Origin: an uncultured bacterium | GTDB taxonomy: Bacteria > Hydrogenedentota > Hydrogenedentia > Hydrogenedentales > CAILVY01 | Direction of reading: 5' to 3' | Length of the DNA stretch: 64,000 bases | Assembly: GCA_937951485.1 (NCBI GenBank) | Contig: CALEDJ010000045.1 | Span: 1 to 64,000, forward strand | In this document: positions 1 through 7,362 of the stretch, one piece after another | How the letters are laid out: every line of letters starts with the position of its first letter | Numbering within the stretch: position 1 is the stretch's first letter | Program-made: the position numbers and the translations under genes | The notes under the pieces: model-generated | What the model saw: the letters and a program-made list of their open reading frames with translations, nothing else | The model's database searches: none | Told to the model about the DNA's origin: nothing

Positions 1-176
1 GAGGGGGTTTTTGGAAGGAACAAGGATGGCGTCTTACCCCGTCTCCCGGAGGGAGAGGGGGTTTTTGGAAGGAACAAGGATGGCGTCTTACCCCGTCTCC
101 CGGAGGGAGAGGGGGTTTTTGGAAGGAACAAGGATGGCGTCTTACCCCGTCTCCCGGAGGGAGAGGGGTGGGGTGA
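1..176. repeat. 54-bp tandem repeat, three copies
   Basis: A 54-bp unit is repeated head to tail; the T5 tract recurs at 8, 62 and 116. Each unit carries an imperfect palindrome of the type ctcccggagggag. The array ends in ggggtggggtgaggg directly before the wtpA start codon. The same terminal motif closes the arrays at 10199-10713 and 30693-31149, so this is probably a third, window-truncated member of that family. The last bases may also serve as the wtpA ribosome binding region. Confidence 0.9.
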
Positions 177-180
177 GGGA

Positions 181-1188
181 ATGAGATGTCTGCTGAAATC
201 CAGGTCCTTTCGTGGTCGCTTTTTATGCAAAGCATTTCCGGTCTGTACGGCAATGTTCCTTATCCTCGCGCCTGCTGCGTTTTCGCGCGCCGGCGGCGAA
301 GCGTTGTCGGGCGATCTGATGATATTCCATTCAGGGAGCCTGAGCGCGCCCATGGCGGAAATGACGGCGGCGTTCATGCAGATGCACCCCGGCGTCCGCG
401 TGTTGCGGGAGGCGGCGGGCGCGCGCGATTCGGCGCGCAAAATATCCGACTTGGGCCGAAAATGTGATGTGATGGCGTCCGCCGACTATGTGGTGATAGA
501 CACGCTGTTGATCCCGGAACATGCGGATTGGAACATCAGGTTCGCTGCGAATGAAATGGCGATCGCGTATCGCACAAAGAGCCGGTATGCCGACCAGATC
601 ACGGCGGAGAACTGGCACGGGATTCTGCTGCGCGATGATGTGGCGTTCGGCCGTTCGGACCCGAACGCCGACCCTTGCGGCTATCGCACCGTGCTCACCA
701 TGAAACTGGCGGAGGACTACTATCGGCGGCCGGGGCTTGCCGAACTGCTGCTTCGGAAAGACCGGCGTTACATGCGCCCGAAGGAGACGGATTTTCTGGC
801 GCTTCTGGAGGTCGGCGCGGTGGATTACGTCTTTCTGTATCGTTCCGTGGCCATGCAGCAGGGGCTGAAATGGATCGCGCTGCCCGACGAGATCAATTTG
901 GGAAACATAGCGCTTGCGGACCACTACGCCACGGTCAGCGTGGACATCTCGGGCAAGACGCCCCGCACGACAATGACGCAACGCGGTGAACCGATACTGT
1001 ACGGCGTAACCATTCCCCGCAACGCGCCGAATCCCGTCGCGGCGCTCGCTTTTGTCGCGTTCATGCTGGAGAAGGAGTGGGGGATGGCGATCATGGAACG
1101 CAATGGACAGCCGCCGGTCGTCCCTGCGCCGACGGACACCTTTGACAGGATACCGGAATCACTCAGGAAATATGCGCGCGCGCCATGA
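181..1188 (+). CDS. wtpA: Tungstate/molybdate ABC transporter substrate-binding protein (WtpA/ModA type)
   Basis: Extracytoplasmic oxyanion-binding protein of 335 aa that would deliver tungstate or molybdate to the permease encoded next. Residues 1-38 form a signal peptide with a basic start and a hydrophobic stretch (CTAMFLILAPAAF). The mature part begins with the family motif FHSGSLSAPM. It also has ASADYVVI, the ADWNIRFAANEMAIAY stretch and the WtpA signature GRSDPNADPCGYR near residue 160-170, which points to WtpA rather than classical ModA. The stop overlaps the next start by ATGA, so translation is coupled. The start at 181 abuts a repeat array; the GGTGAGGG at its end is the only ribosome-binding-like sequence. 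Metal preference cannot be read from sequence alone. Confidence 0.88.
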   Translation: MRCLLKSRSFRGRFLCKAFPVCTAMFLILAPAAFSRAGGEALSGDLMIFHSGSLSAPMAEMTAAFMQMHPGVRVLREAAGARDSARKISDLGRKCDVMASADYVVIDTLLIPEHADWNIRFAANEMAIAYRTKSRYADQITAENWHGILLRDDVAFGRSDPNADPCGYRTVLTMKLAEDYYRRPGLAELLLRKDRRYMRPKETDFLALLEVGAVDYVFLYRSVAMQQGLKWIALPDEINLGNIALADHYATVSVDISGKTPRTTMTQRGEPILYGVTIPRNAPNPVAALAFVAFMLEKEWGMAIMERNGQPPVVPAPTDTFDRIPESLRKYARAP

Positions 1189-1988
1189 AACCATGTCCGG
1201 CACAAACACTGGGAGCCTTTGAACTGCTCTTCGCCTTTCTGGGCGGCGTGGTGCTGTTGTTCATCATCGCGCCGCTGGCGGGCATGGCCCTGCGGACGAC
1301 GTTTTCCGATCTGGCGCAGACGGCCGCCGACGCCGAGGTGCGCGGCAGCATCGCGCTGACCTTGTGGACCTCCATGGCGGCGACGCTGATCCTGGCCATC
1401 GCCGCGATCCCCTTCGCCTACCTGCTGGCGCGCCGCGATTTCCCGCTCAAGCGGCTGGTAACCGCCATCATTGATCTCCCGATTGTAATTCCCCACTCCG
1501 CGGCGGGCATCGCGATTCTGGGTATTGTTTCCGGTGACAGTTTCGGCGGCGTGGCGGTCCGACGGCTGGGCATCCAGTTTGTCGGCGGTCCCGCCGGGAT
1601 CATGACGGCGATGGCCTTTGTGAGCCTGCCGTTCCTCATCAACGCTGCGCGCGACGGCTTCGCGGCGGTGCCGGAACGCTACGAGAAGGCGGCACTGAGC
1701 CTGGGCGCATCGCCGGCGCGGGTCTTCTGCACCATCTCCGTGCCGCTCGCGTGGCGGGCGATACTCTCCGGGCTGATCCTCATGTGGGCGCGCGGCCTGA
1801 GCGAGTTCGGGGCGGTGGCCGTGGTGGCGTACCACCCCATCGTCACGCCGGTGCTCATCTATGAGCGTTTCGGCGCCTACGGCCTCAAGCACGCCCGTCC
1901 CATCGCCGTGCTGTTCATCGGCGTGTGCCTGATTCTGTTCGTTGTGGTGCGATTACTGGCGAGGCGGCAGACCAATGTTGCGCGTTGA
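1185..1988 (+). CDS. wtpB: Tungstate/molybdate ABC transporter permease
   Basis: Inner-membrane permease of 267 aa with about six hydrophobic helices, starting with one near residues 9-30. The cytoplasmic coupling (EAA) loop is seen around residues 160-195: YEKAALSLGASPARVF followed by SVPLAWRAIL and GLSEFGAV. This is the usual layout for CysTW/ModB/WtpB permeases. Its ATG overlaps the wtpA stop by 4 bp and its 3' end overlaps wtpC by 14 bp, so the three genes form a tightly coupled transporter operon. WtpB is chosen over ModB because of the WtpA-type binding protein. Confidence 0.87.
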   Translation: MKPCPAQTLGAFELLFAFLGGVVLLFIIAPLAGMALRTTFSDLAQTAADAEVRGSIALTLWTSMAATLILAIAAIPFAYLLARRDFPLKRLVTAIIDLPIVIPHSAAGIAILGIVSGDSFGGVAVRRLGIQFVGGPAGIMTAMAFVSLPFLINAARDGFAAVPERYEKAALSLGASPARVFCTISVPLAWRAILSGLILMWARGLSEFGAVAVVAYHPIVTPVLIYERFGAYGLKHARPIAVLFIGVCLILFVVVRLLARRQTNVAR

Positions 1989-3036
1989 ACGCCTCAGCAT
2001 AGGCCTCGGCAACTTCGCTCTGCGCGATGTTTCGTTCGAGGTGAATACGGGCGACTATTTTGTCCTGCTTGGCGCATCCGGCGCGGGTAAGACCCTGTTG
2101 CTGGAAGCGTTGGCCGGTCTGGTGCGCCCCGATACAGGAAAAATCTTCTGGGACGATCGGGAAATCACGCTGACCCGGATACAGGACCGCGGTTTCGGGC
2201 TGGTGTATCAGCGGCAGGCGCTGTTCCCGCATCTGTCCGTTTACAACAATATCGCCTACGGGTTGCGGGCGCGGGGCATCCCCCGCCGCGACGTGGCCGC
2301 CCGGACGCGCGCGCTGGCGGCGGAGACCGGCGCGGAGGCGCTGCTCGACCGCATGCCGGGCACCCTCTCCGGGGGCGAGGCGCAGCGCGTCGCGATGGCG
2401 CGCGCGCTGGCCGTGGAACCGCGTTGCCTGCTGCTTGACGAGCCGCTCGCATCGCTCGACACCCAAGCCCGCGCGCAACTGCGCGCCCTCTTGCGCCGGA
2501 TCAACCGGCGCGGTCACACCATCATCCATGTGACGCACGACTACGAGGAAGCGGTGTCGCTGGCGTCGCGCGTGGGTATCATGGAAAACGGCGGCATCGC
2601 GCAGACCGGCGCGCCCCAGGATGTTTTTCAACATCCCGCCTCGGAGTTCGTCGCGCGATTCACCGGCATCCGCAACGTGTACCGGGGCCGACTGGTTCCC
2701 GCGAAAAGCGGCGCGGGCGGCACCCCGGGTTTTGTGATCGGCGATGTTTCCCTGACGGTGCTGACCGACGCGCCGCCGGGGCCTGGGTTCCTTGTCGTGC
2801 GCAGCGAGGACGTGGTCGTTTCATCGGAAAAAATTGAGAGCAGCGCGCAGAACGTTCTGCATGGCATGGTGACGGAGGTAACGCCGGCGCGACTGGGCGT
2901 CGAGATCAGCGTGGACGCCGGCGTGCCGGTGATGGCGTGGGTGACCCGCGAATCGGCGACGCGGCTGCAATTGCGGCCGGGAACGCCGGTTTGGGTGAGT
3001 TTCAAGGCCTCTGCGGCCTGCTTTATCGAGGAATGA
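1975..3036 (+). CDS. wtpC: Tungstate/molybdate ABC transporter ATP-binding protein
   Basis: ATPase subunit of 353 aa. The Walker A motif is GASGAGKT near residue 38, the signature is LSGGEAQRVAMARAL, and Walker B is CLLLDEPLASLD, followed by the H-loop IIHVTHDYEEA. The C-terminal ~110 residues (from about 240) form a TOBE/MOP-like oxyanion-sensing domain, with NVLHGMVTEVTPARLGVEIS. The chosen ATG at 1975 gives MLRVERLSIGL, the normal N-terminus of the family; an in-frame upstream extension to 1942 reads out of the wtpB coding end and is unlikely. The next gene starts 1 bp after the stop. Confidence 0.9.
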   Translation: MLRVERLSIGLGNFALRDVSFEVNTGDYFVLLGASGAGKTLLLEALAGLVRPDTGKIFWDDREITLTRIQDRGFGLVYQRQALFPHLSVYNNIAYGLRARGIPRRDVAARTRALAAETGAEALLDRMPGTLSGGEAQRVAMARALAVEPRCLLLDEPLASLDTQARAQLRALLRRINRRGHTIIHVTHDYEEAVSLASRVGIMENGGIAQTGAPQDVFQHPASEFVARFTGIRNVYRGRLVPAKSGAGGTPGFVIGDVSLTVLTDAPPGPGFLVVRSEDVVVSSEKIESSAQNVLHGMVTEVTPARLGVEISVDAGVPVMAWVTRESATRLQLRPGTPVWVSFKASAACFIEE

Positions 3037-3037
3037 C

Positions 3038-3601
3038 ATGATTGACGCACCGCACATGCTGTTGATCGGTTCCGCCGGACGCAACTCCGGGAAAACCACC
3101 TTTGCCTGCGCCCTCATCGAAAGACTGTCCGGCGCACACGCTCTTGTCGCCGCCAAGGTCACCACCATTCAGGACCGTGAAGAGGTCTGCCCGCGCGGCG
3201 GCGAAGGGTGCGGGGTCTGCGCGGATTTTGAGGACGCATGCAGCATCACGGAGGAGCAGGTGCGCGGCGGCGCGAAAGATACGCAGCGCCTGCTCGGCGC
3301 AGGCGCGCGGGCGGTGTACTGGCTGCGGGTGCGAAGGGAGCATCTGGCGGAGGGGGCCGCCGCGCTCATGGAGCGCATCGGGCCGGATGTCCCGATTATC
3401 TGCGAATCCAACAGCCTGCGCCGGGTGCTCGCGCCCGGATGCTTCCTCTTGTTTCGCCATGCCGACACGACGACCATCAAAGCATCCGCGCGCGCGGTGC
3501 TTTCGTTTGTGGACAGAACCGTGCTGTGGGACGGTGCCTGCTTCGACCTCGATGTCGCCGATGTGACCTGGTCTCACAACCGCTGGAGAATCACCGCGTG
3601 A
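3038..3601 (+). CDS. P-loop NTPase with Cys cluster in the Mo/W operon (MobB-like?)
   Basis: A 187-aa protein with an N-terminal P-loop, LIGSAGRNSGKTTFA (residues 8-22), of the kind seen in MobB and related deviant-Walker NTPases. A short segment at residues 50-62 holds three cysteines (CPRGGEGCGVC), with another two at about 63-70, suggesting a metal or Fe-S site. A later motif, ICESNSLR, resembles the conserved ESN segment of MobB-like and dethiobiotin-synthetase-like proteins. It starts 1 bp after wtpC and lies upstream of moeA, so a role in handling Mo/W or its cofactor is likely. True MobB proteins lack this cysteine cluster, so no specific function is assigned. Confidence 0.7.
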   Translation: MIDAPHMLLIGSAGRNSGKTTFACALIERLSGAHALVAAKVTTIQDREEVCPRGGEGCGVCADFEDACSITEEQVRGGAKDTQRLLGAGARAVYWLRVRREHLAEGAAALMERIGPDVPIICESNSLRRVLAPGCFLLFRHADTTTIKASARAVLSFVDRTVLWDGACFDLDVADVTWSHNRWRITA

Positions 3602-3652
3602 TGATTAAGAGCCTATTTGTTCGTGTTCGGTCAAGTGCCGGATTTAACGCAC

Positions 3653-3734
3653 CTGGATTCCCGCTTTCGCGGGAAAGACAAGAAAAACATGGCGTTTCGC
3701 GACCTCCGTCATTCCCGCGAAAGCGGGCATCCAG
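3653..3734. repeat. Inverted repeat of the attcccgcgaaagcgggaat class
   Basis: Two arms of about 23 bp (3653-3675 and 3711-3734) face each other, each itself containing the palindrome cccgctttcgcggg. Such dispersed palindromes are common in many bacteria. It fills most of the 202-bp gap between the P-loop gene and moeA, where a promoter or terminator could be expected; none is clear. Confidence 0.8.
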
Positions 3735-3803
3735 AAACACCCGCGCTACGTTACTCTGCGGGAATGCCGTGATGAGTGATATCTCCCTGAATGACGGAAA
3801 ACC

Positions 3804-5006
3804 ATGACGAGAAAGTCTGAAAATCCGATGATTCCCTTTGAAAAGGCCTTTGAGATCGTGATGTCGCGGGCGCGGCCCCTCGATGTGGAGACCGTGGCGC
3901 TGGAGGAGGCGCTGCACCGCATACTCGCGGAGGATGTGCGGTCGGATGTGGACATGCCGCCGTTCGACAAGTCGGCGATGGACGGCTACGCCTGCCGCCG
4001 CGCGGATTTGCAGCAGGAACTCATCGTGCTGGAGACGATTCAGGCGGGAACGCCGCCGAGATACGCCGTCGGCCCGGGACAATGCGCGAAGATCATGACC
4101 GGCGCGATGCTGCCGGAGGGCGCGGACTGCGTATTCATGGTCGAGGACGCGGAAACGCCCCGCGAGGACGTGGTGCGTTTCACGGGGGGGAACACCAAGG
4201 ACAACATTTGTTTCCGGGGCGAAGACATTCGCGCGGGCGACGTTGTGCTGCGCGCGGGCGCGCGGATCGGCGCACAGCACATCGCCGTGCTGGCGTCGGC
4301 GGGATGTGCGCGGCCGCGCGTGTACCGCCGGGTGCGCGTCGGCATCATCGCGACCGGGGACGAACTGGTCGAGCCGTCGGAGCGTCCCGGGCCGGGCCAA
4401 ATTCGCAGCAGCAACGGCCCACAACTCTTCGCGCAGACACAGCACGCCGACGCGCTGCCCACGTACTACGGTATCGTTCGGGATACGGAAGAAGCCATTG
4501 ATGCATCCCTGAAGCATGCCCTGGCCGAGAACGACGTCGTGCTGCTTTCCGGCGGGGTTTCCAAAGGAGATTTTGATTTTGTGCCGGGAGTCATGCAGCG
4601 TAACGACATCGAAATCCTTTTCGATGCGATTGCCATGAAACCGGGCAAACCGACAACCTTCGGCGTGTCAGCGACGAAATACTGTTTCGGGTTGCCGGGA
4701 AACCCCGTCTCGTCGTTTATCCAGTTCGAGGCGCTGGTGAAACCGTTTCTGTACAAACTGACGGGGCATGATTTCCTGGAGATGCAGCCGGTCCTGCCGC
4801 TGGCGGCGCGGCTGAACCCAGGCCGGGTCGAACGCGCCACGTGGCTGCCCGTGTGCGTCGGGGCGGACGGCCGCGTGCGGCCTGTGAAGTACCACGGCTC
4901 CGCGCACATTCATGCGCTGTGCGGCGCAGACGGGATCATCATGATCCCTGCCGGGTCAGACGTGCTGGAGGAAGGGAGCCTGGTCCGTGTTCGACTGCTT
5001 CGGTAG
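3804..5006 (+). CDS. moeA: Molybdopterin molybdenumtransferase MoeA
   Basis: Inserts Mo (or W) into adenylylated molybdopterin in the cytoplasm. The 400 aa match the usual MoeA length and all main motifs are present: DMPPFDKSAMDGYA (about 50-63), KIMTGAMLPEGADCVFMVED (about 95-115), the MogA-like domain with IATGDELVEP and GQIRSSNG, LLSGGVSKGDFDFVP, and the Mo-site segment AMKPGKPTTFG followed by GLPGNPVSSF. The C-terminal domain IV runs from about 330. An alternative start eight codons in (3828, MIPFEKAFE) is closer to the family N-terminus. The gene overlaps moaA by 20 bp. Confidence 0.95.
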   Translation: MTRKSENPMIPFEKAFEIVMSRARPLDVETVALEEALHRILAEDVRSDVDMPPFDKSAMDGYACRRADLQQELIVLETIQAGTPPRYAVGPGQCAKIMTGAMLPEGADCVFMVEDAETPREDVVRFTGGNTKDNICFRGEDIRAGDVVLRAGARIGAQHIAVLASAGCARPRVYRRVRVGIIATGDELVEPSERPGPGQIRSSNGPQLFAQTQHADALPTYYGIVRDTEEAIDASLKHALAENDVVLLSGGVSKGDFDFVPGVMQRNDIEILFDAIAMKPGKPTTFGVSATKYCFGLPGNPVSSFIQFEALVKPFLYKLTGHDFLEMQPVLPLAARLNPGRVERATWLPVCVGADGRVRPVKYHGSAHIHALCGADGIIMIPAGSDVLEEGSLVRVRLLR

Positions 5007-5784
5007 AAAGATAGACTATCTCCGGGTCTCGGTGACCGACCGGTGCAACCTGCGGTGTGCCTATTGCATGGCCGAAGAAGGCATTGCGCTTTTGCGTCAT
5101 GAGGACATACTGCGTTTCGAGGAGATCGCCGGGGTGGTGCGGGAGGCGGTCGCGATAGGCGTGACGAAGGTGCGGCTGACCGGCGGCGAACCGCTTGTAC
5201 GCCGCGGCATCGTCACGCTGGTCGCCATGCTGCACGCGATAGATGGCATCGAAGATTTGGCGATGACCACCAACGGTATTCGGCTCGCCGAATACGCCGA
5301 CGCGCTGGCGCGGGCGGGGCTGCGCCGTGTCAATGTCAGCCTGGATGCCGTGGACCCCGCCCACTATGCGGCCATCACGCGCGGCGGCGATGTGCGGGCT
5401 GTTTTTGACGGCATTCGCGCGGCGCGGCGCGCCGGACTGAACCCCGTGAAACTCAACTGCGTCATTCAGGAGACTCCGGAGGAGCCGGACGCCCGGGCCG
5501 TGGCTGCCTATGCGGCAGCGGAAAACCTGGAAGTACGCTATATCCGGCGGATGAACCTGGCGGAAGGCGAGTTTTCCGTCGTGATTGGCGGCAGCGGCGG
5601 CGATTGCGTGCATTGCAACCGCCTGCGCCTGTCCAGCGACGGCATGGTGCGCCCCTGTCTGTTCAGCGATATCGGTTTCAGTGTGCGCGAACTGGGTCCC
5701 CGCGAGGCTCTTCTCCGGGCTATCGGCGAAAAACCGGAATGCGGGAGCAGCAGTCACGCCCATTTCCACACGATTGGAGGATGA
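4987..5784 (+). CDS. moaA: GTP 3',8-cyclase MoaA, short form
   Basis: Radical-SAM enzyme for the first step of molybdopterin synthesis. The N-terminal cluster motif CNLRCAYC (about 21-28), LTGGEPLVRRG, NVSLDA and the C-terminal cluster CVHC-13-C with NRLRLS are all present, and the protein ends in the catalytic Gly-Gly (HFHTIGG). At 265 aa it is clearly shorter than the usual ~330: the segment between RYIRRMN and CVHC is about 20 residues where family members have about 65. It starts with GTG inside moeA, and its stop overlaps the moaC start cluster. A divergent MoaA-like enzyme is possible, but the retained residues argue for activity. Confidence 0.85.
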   Translation: MFDCFGRKIDYLRVSVTDRCNLRCAYCMAEEGIALLRHEDILRFEEIAGVVREAVAIGVTKVRLTGGEPLVRRGIVTLVAMLHAIDGIEDLAMTTNGIRLAEYADALARAGLRRVNVSLDAVDPAHYAAITRGGDVRAVFDGIRAARRAGLNPVKLNCVIQETPEEPDARAVAAYAAAENLEVRYIRRMNLAEGEFSVVIGGSGGDCVHCNRLRLSSDGMVRPCLFSDIGFSVRELGPREALLRAIGEKPECGSSSHAHFHTIGG

Positions 5785-5786
5785 TG

Positions 5787-6233
5787 ATGAGCGGCTTGAC
5801 ACATGTGGACGACCAGGGCCGCGCGCGCATGGTGGATGTGGGCGCGAAGCCGGTGCAGCGCCGCGTGGCGCGCGCGCGCGGGCGCATCCGCATGGCGCCG
5901 GAAACGGCGGCACGCATCGCCGAGAACGCCATGAAGAAAGGCGATGTGCTCACGGTGGCCGAAGTCGCGGGCGTTCAGGCCGCCAAGCAGACCGCCGCGT
6001 TGATCCCCCTCTGCCACACGGTGCGCTGCACCGACATCCAGGTGCGGGCGCGGCTGGACGCCGACGCCGTCATGGTGGAAAGCGAAGTCGCCGCGATGGA
6101 CCGCACCGGCGTGGAGATGGAAGCGTTGACTGCGGTTTGCGTCGCCCTGCTCACGGTGTACGACATGTGCAAGGCGGTGGACAAGACGATGATGATCGGC
6201 GATATCGTGCTGGCGGAGAAATCAAAGGAATGA
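5787..6233 (+). CDS. moaC: Cyclic pyranopterin monophosphate synthase MoaC
   Basis: Converts the MoaA product to cyclic pyranopterin monophosphate. The 148 aa contain the family blocks MVDVGAKPVQRRVA, KGDVLTVAEVAGVQAAKQT, ALIPLCHTV and MEALTAVCVALLTVYDMCKA. Three ATGs in a row occur at 5781, 5784 and 5787; GGAGG at 5776-5780 sits 6 nt before the third, so 5787 is preferred. Adjacency to moaA and moeA confirms the pathway. moaD, moaE and moeB are not in this window. Confidence 0.93.
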   Translation: MSGLTHVDDQGRARMVDVGAKPVQRRVARARGRIRMAPETAARIAENAMKKGDVLTVAEVAGVQAAKQTAALIPLCHTVRCTDIQVRARLDADAVMVESEVAAMDRTGVEMEALTAVCVALLTVYDMCKAVDKTMMIGDIVLAEKSKE

Positions 6234-6240
6234 AGGCGGA

Positions 6241-6330
6241 CCAGTCGGACGGGTCGGACCAGTCGGACGGGTCGGACCAGTCGGACGGGTCGGACCAGTC
6301 GGACGGGTCGGACCAGTCGGACGGGTCCGA
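6241..6330. repeat. 18-bp minisatellite, five copies
   Basis: The unit ccagtcggacgggtcgga is repeated five times without gap, the last copy with one change. It lies in the 121-bp gap between moaC and the MOSC-MoaB gene. A related gtccgac pair occurs at 54438-54456. The unit is a multiple of three and reads as DQSDGS in one frame, but no gene uses that frame. Confidence 0.93.
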
Positions 6331-6354
6331 CCCCGAAATAAGGAACCCAATCCC

Positions 6355-7293
6355 ATGCAACAAGGCAGCGTCGTCTCGGTAAATATCTCCACGCAGCGGG
6401 GCACCTGCAAGGAACCTGTGCCGGAGATCGCGATCAACGAGCGGGGCGTCGCGGGCGACGCCCACGCGGACGACTGGCACCGGCAGGTGAGCCTGCTCGC
6501 CCTCGAAAGCATCGAGCGTTTTGGTGACGCAGCAGGCCGCACGTTCCATCCCGGCGATTTCGCCGAGAACATCACCACGCAGGGGATTGATCTCGTGGAG
6601 GCCGCACCGCTCGACCGGTTCCGGATTGGTCCGTCAGTGGAAATCGAGGTGACGCAACGCGGCAAGAAATGCCACGGTGACGGCTGCGCCATCTATCAGG
6701 AGGTCGGGCAATGTGTCATGCCCAAAGAAGGCATCTTCTGCCGGGTGCTCCGGGCAGGGACGGTGACGCCGCGCATGCCCGTTGTCTATGAGCCGCGCAC
6801 GTTGCGTTGCCGGGTCATCACCTTGAGCGATCGCGCCAGCAGGGGCATCTATGCCGATCGTAGCGGTCCTCACGTGCGGGAACGGCTGGAAAAATTCGCC
6901 GGCGCCAATCGCTGGCGTCTGGAATTGGGGACGGCGGTGCTGCCGGACGATGCCGTGAGGCTGCGCGACGCCCTGACCGCTGCACGCGACGCCGGCGAAG
7001 ACCTCATCATCACCACCGGCGGCACCGGCATCGGCCCCCGCGACATCGCGCCGGATGTCGTCACCGCACTGGCCGACAGAACCATCCCCGGCATCATGGA
7101 GCGCATCCGCGCAAAATACGCGGCCAGCAACCCCAGAGCGCTGTTGAGCCGATCCGTCGCCGCGATGATCGGTCAGAGCCTCGTGTTCACCCTGCCGGGC
7201 AGCCTCAACGCCGTGGACGAATACCTCGACGAAATCGAAAAGACCCTCGAACACGCCCTTTTCATGGTTCGCGGCCTCGACGTGCATCACTGA
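6355..7293 (+). CDS. MOSC domain - MoaB/MogA fusion protein
   Basis: A 312-aa two-domain protein. Residues 1-140 form a MOSC domain: VVSVNISTQRGTCKEPV, GVAGDAHADDWHRQVSLLA, HPGDFAENITTQGI, and the likely functional Cys in KKCHGDGCAIY. Residues 150-312 form a MoaB/MogA molybdopterin adenylyltransferase domain, with VITLSDRASRG, DLIITTGGTGIGPRDIAPDV and FTLPGS. It would couple molybdopterin adenylylation with a step on the finished cofactor or its sulfur ligand. It is the last gene of the cluster. The exact activity of the MOSC half is not predictable. Confidence 0.9.
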   Translation: MQQGSVVSVNISTQRGTCKEPVPEIAINERGVAGDAHADDWHRQVSLLALESIERFGDAAGRTFHPGDFAENITTQGIDLVEAAPLDRFRIGPSVEIEVTQRGKKCHGDGCAIYQEVGQCVMPKEGIFCRVLRAGTVTPRMPVVYEPRTLRCRVITLSDRASRGIYADRSGPHVRERLEKFAGANRWRLELGTAVLPDDAVRLRDALTAARDAGEDLIITTGGTGIGPRDIAPDVVTALADRTIPGIMERIRAKYAASNPRALLSRSVAAMIGQSLVFTLPGSLNAVDEYLDEIEKTLEHALFMVRGLDVHH

Positions 7294-7362
7294 GTTCTTG
7301 TCCGGAGGCGGGGGCGGGCGCTATGCTGAACGGGCTGGGTGGCGGATGAGGACAGGGCGACC

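Noticed and set aside
924-1892. 322-codon ORF on the - strand
   Set aside because: It lies antisense to wtpA and wtpB, has no family motif and an odd Arg/His-rich composition typical of high-GC shadows.
3602-3803. Molybdenum-cofactor riboswitch before moeA
   Set aside because: The gap is a palindromic repeat; no Moco-riboswitch-like core could be recognised.
5585-6382. ORF with DQSDGS repeats
   Set aside because: It is a different frame across moaA/moaC and the minisatellite; the moaC frame is strongly supported instead.
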